Below are positions 62,157-64,000 of a DNA stretch of 64,000 bases, in pieces. Source of the DNA: Anaerolineales bacterium (GTDB taxonomy: Bacteria > Chloroflexota > Anaerolineae > Anaerolineales > Villigracilaceae); contig JAFGKO010000295.1 of NCBI GenBank assembly GCA_016928525.1, forward strand, positions 10,474-74,473, written 5' to 3'. The position numbers and the translations under genes were made by a program. Every line of letters starts with the position of its first letter. Position 1 is the stretch's first letter. Under the pieces are notes generated by a model that saw only the letters and a program-made list of their open reading frames with translations, was not told where the DNA came from and searched no databases.

Positions 62157-63914
62157 TCACCCCTCCCACACGGACAGCACTTCCTCACCCAGCATATCCG
62201 TCACCTTGACCGCCACCCGCGTGCCCTCTGTCACCTCCACTACATACTTCCCCTCCACCAGATCATTCTTCTTTGCCGGGACATCCGCCAGCGCAATGTT
62301 GAAGACTTCGCCGTCATAGGCGTTGTCGATCATGATGCTATCCACCATGGCACGCCAGTCGTCGATCTGCGGCTGGAAGAGCGGGTTGTTCTTGTTCTGC
62401 TGGCTCAGTCGTTCCAGGATGGTGGGCGAGATGAAATCTTCGATGGTGATTTCCAGGCCTTCTTTCACGCGCTTGAAAGTGACCTTGGCCTGCGCTGCTT
62501 CATGCGTGAAGAAGCCGCCGTATTTGGGATCGCTGCGCAGTTCGATGACTTCGATCTTGTTGGGCACGTTGTCTTGCCTGCGCAGTTTGTTCCATTCATC
62601 CAGCCAGGCATCCACCGCGATCTCTTTCCCCAGCCCGACCAGGACTACATCCCGCGCTTCGTCAGGGCGGTTATTGAGTTCCTTTTTCACTTCTTCCAGA
62701 TCCAGCGCCGTGACGGGATGGTTGAAGGGCACGATCTTGACCAGTTTCTTCCCCAGCGTGCCATCGAAGAAGGCATCTGTTTTCGTGCGCGTCATCCCTA
62801 AATGCTCGACCGCCAGGTTGAAGGCTTCGTTATGCTGGATTTGCAGGTCATAATCGTTGACGCGGTAGACCGAGAACCCCAATTGCGCTGGAGCAGGCGG
62901 CTCCCCATCTCCTTTTAGGAGAGGGGGCTGGGGGGTGAGGTCCGCTTGTTCCTGGATCACTCCTTGCAAGCGCTTAATCGTGGTTTGAATGGCGCCCTTG
63001 TTGATGTCTGCCCCGATCCAGCGACGGCCCAATTTTTGGGCGACGGCCGCGGTTGTGCCGGAGCCAATGAAGCAGTCAAATATTAAATCACTCGGTTCAG
63101 TAGAAGCTTTGACAATGCGCTCAATCAATGCTTCTGGCTTTTGAGTTGGATATCCAACCCTTTCTTCAGCTTGGGAGTTAATTAGGGAAATGTCATTCCA
63201 AAAATTACCAATGGGTTTACCCTTATCATCTTTTGGTCTGAGTTTTCTAAAAGGTTTTCCATTTGAAGTCCATCCGAGATCGCCATCTTGGTCTATTTTC
63301 TCAAGAACTTCCTTTCTTACTCTCCATCCCGAAGGTGGAGGAGTATAGCCTCCATATTCATAAACCAGCGTTGGTCTAGGTCCCATAGAAAATGATGAAA
63401 CAATTGGACCATCATAGTAAGGTCCTTTCTCATCACTACGATAGTATTTTTCCTTTAGCTCATCTTCCGTTAAGGGAATTCTTGCTACATCCAAATCAAT
63501 TGGCGTGTCAGGTGAGCAGGCATAGTATAGGATCGTATCTGTATAAACATCAAATTTGTTGGATTTATATTGCGACCCCTTAGGATTTGTAGAGCGAACC
63601 CAGGTAATTTCATTTCTGAAATTATCAGACCCAAAAATCTCATCCAGCAATAACCGTAAGTATTGATTTTTTCGCCAGTCGCAATGGACAAATAGACTTC
63701 CATTTTCTGATAACAATTCTTTGATCAGGGATAGTCTTTCATACATAAATTGTAAAAAAGTATCATTCACCCAAATATCGGCATATTGGATTTGTTCACC
63801 TAATGTATATCCCTCACCATCCAGGTTTATAGAACTTTTCGCTCCACGTAATACCACTTGCCGTACATAATCTGCGCCGCTATCGAAGGGCGGGTCGATG
63901 TAGATCAATTTCAC
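62157..63914 (-). CDS. Beta-class DNA methyltransferase (type III Mod-like), 5'-truncated
   Basis: Motif IV comes first (LIYIDPPFDSGADY, residues 3-16) and motif I later (LIFDCFIGSGTTAAVAQKLG), the order of beta-class N6-adenine or N4-cytosine methyltransferases such as type III Mod. TRD-like sequence lies between. The C-terminal ~230 residues are an extra domain ending KVTDMLGEEVLSVWEG. The frame opens only with GTG 63914, and the ~30-60 residues normally before DPPF are missing: in-frame codons run back to a TAG at 63963-63965 without an ATG. The gene is probably broken by a rearrangement at about 63940. Confidence 0.8.
   Translation of the reverse strand: MKLIYIDPPFDSGADYVRQVVLRGAKSSINLDGEGYTLGEQIQYADIWVNDTFLQFMYERLSLIKELLSENGSLFVHCDWRKNQYLRLLLDEIFGSDNFRNEITWVRSTNPKGSQYKSNKFDVYTDTILYYACSPDTPIDLDVARIPLTEDELKEKYYRSDEKGPYYDGPIVSSFSMGPRPTLVYEYGGYTPPPSGWRVRKEVLEKIDQDGDLGWTSNGKPFRKLRPKDDKGKPIGNFWNDISLINSQAEERVGYPTQKPEALIERIVKASTEPSDLIFDCFIGSGTTAAVAQKLGRRWIGADINKGAIQTTIKRLQGVIQEQADLTPQPPLLKGDGEPPAPAQLGFSVYRVNDYDLQIQHNEAFNLAVEHLGMTRTKTDAFFDGTLGKKLVKIVPFNHPVTALDLEEVKKELNNRPDEARDVVLVGLGKEIAVDAWLDEWNKLRRQDNVPNKIEVIELRSDPKYGGFFTHEAAQAKVTFKRVKEGLEITIEDFISPTILERLSQQNKNNPLFQPQIDDWRAMVDSIMIDNAYDGEVFNIALADVPAKKNDLVEGKYVVEVTEGTRVAVKVTDMLGEEVLSVWEG
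62895..62942. repeat. LTPQPPLL-type repeat inserted in frame in mod
   Basis: On the minus strand the segment encodes DLTPQPPLLKGDGEPP. On DNA it is CTCACCCCCCAGCCCCCTCT plus a short inverted GGGGAG-type tail, a dispersed repeat often found between genes in several phyla. Here it forms a linker between the methyltransferase core and its C-terminal domain. Confidence 0.65.
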
Positions 63915-63945
63915 TGCTTCTAACGGAATTTGTGGTTTAGGCCGA

Positions 63946-64000
63946 AATGAGGCATGATAGGGCTAAAACTCTGCCAAGAGAACAGCCCACATGCCTCAAA
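63946..64000. mobile_element. Possible edge of an insertion sequence
   Basis: TGAGGCATG (63948-63956) is inverted as CATGCCTCA (63990-63998). An ATG at 63991 with AAGAG upstream opens a plus-strand frame (MPQ...) that leaves the window, as a transposase might. The position coincides with the point where the mod gene loses homology. No transposase sequence is visible, so this is tentative. Confidence 0.35.

Noticed and set aside
57189..63914. Prophage or integrative element
   Set aside because: No integrase, structural phage genes or attachment repeats are seen; the region looks like a defence locus only.

Overview
This 64 kb window is a bacterial chromosome segment, most likely from Chloroflexota of the Anaerolineae type. 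The inference rests on gene style, because no marker such as 16S rRNA is present. The supporting features are TopA with an added N-terminal zinc ribbon, an ABC-2 permease fused to a SpoIIM-like domain, a bifunctional FtcD, very long PAS/GAF/HD-GYP proteins, and many small intergenic inverted repeats. Promoters look like the ordinary sigma-70 type (TTGACA/TATAAT), and at least two genes seem to be transcribed without a leader.

Layout. Positions 1-6 kb hold the start of a PaaK-like ligase, ftcD, an acyltransferase, a double universal stress protein and a tandem pair of membrane proteins. Positions 6-9.5 kb hold tRNA-Leu, dgt, greA and a membrane protein. From 18.5 down to 9.6 kb on the minus strand lies a translation and DNA-metabolism run: ffh, rpsP, khpA, rimM, dprA, a mannose-1-phosphate guanylyltransferase, topA, a 71-aa membrane peptide and a methyltransferase. 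Next come a Phe-Gly-Cys tRNA operon and a 1991-residue PAS5-GAF7-HD-GYP protein. Positions 25-33 kb carry tyrS, a lipoprotein, an epimerase, an HNH nuclease, an MBL hydrolase, an ABC exporter and lgt. Positions 33-41 kb carry a CDP-alcohol phosphatidyltransferase, ftsK, a three-S1-domain protein, a 7TM sensor-like protein, a GNAT, a membrane protein and a purine nucleoside phosphorylase. At 41.4-46.2 kb an HD-GYP protein and a GGDEF protein overlap by 4 bases, forming a c-di-GMP module. Positions 46-54 kb hold ltaE, rluD, lspA, alr, a GNAT, degV and a GT-C glycosyltransferase-like protein.

The right end (57-64 kb) is accessory DNA. A beta-class DNA methyltransferase (Mod) that has lost its 5' end is followed, all on the minus strand, by four pentapeptide-repeat genes. 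Three end in TIR domains and one ends in a different alpha/beta domain. Beyond them lies a decayed fragment resembling the C-terminus of a restriction helicase (Res). A 115-bp copy of the mod 3' end sits between two of the effector genes, so the unit [mod tail + pentapeptide-TIR gene] seems to have been duplicated. My reading is a restriction-modification locus in which a growing array of TIR effectors sits between mod and the broken res. This is the best candidate in the window for an undescribed, probably defensive, system.

Small repeats are frequent: TTCACCACAAAG-type inverted repeats, TCATTGCGAGC-type and TGTCACCCTGAGCG-type elements, a 50-bp perfect palindrome, several hairpins with 15-22-bp perfect stems, and a triple hairpin ahead of lspA. 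I saw no rRNA, CRISPR array or prophage.
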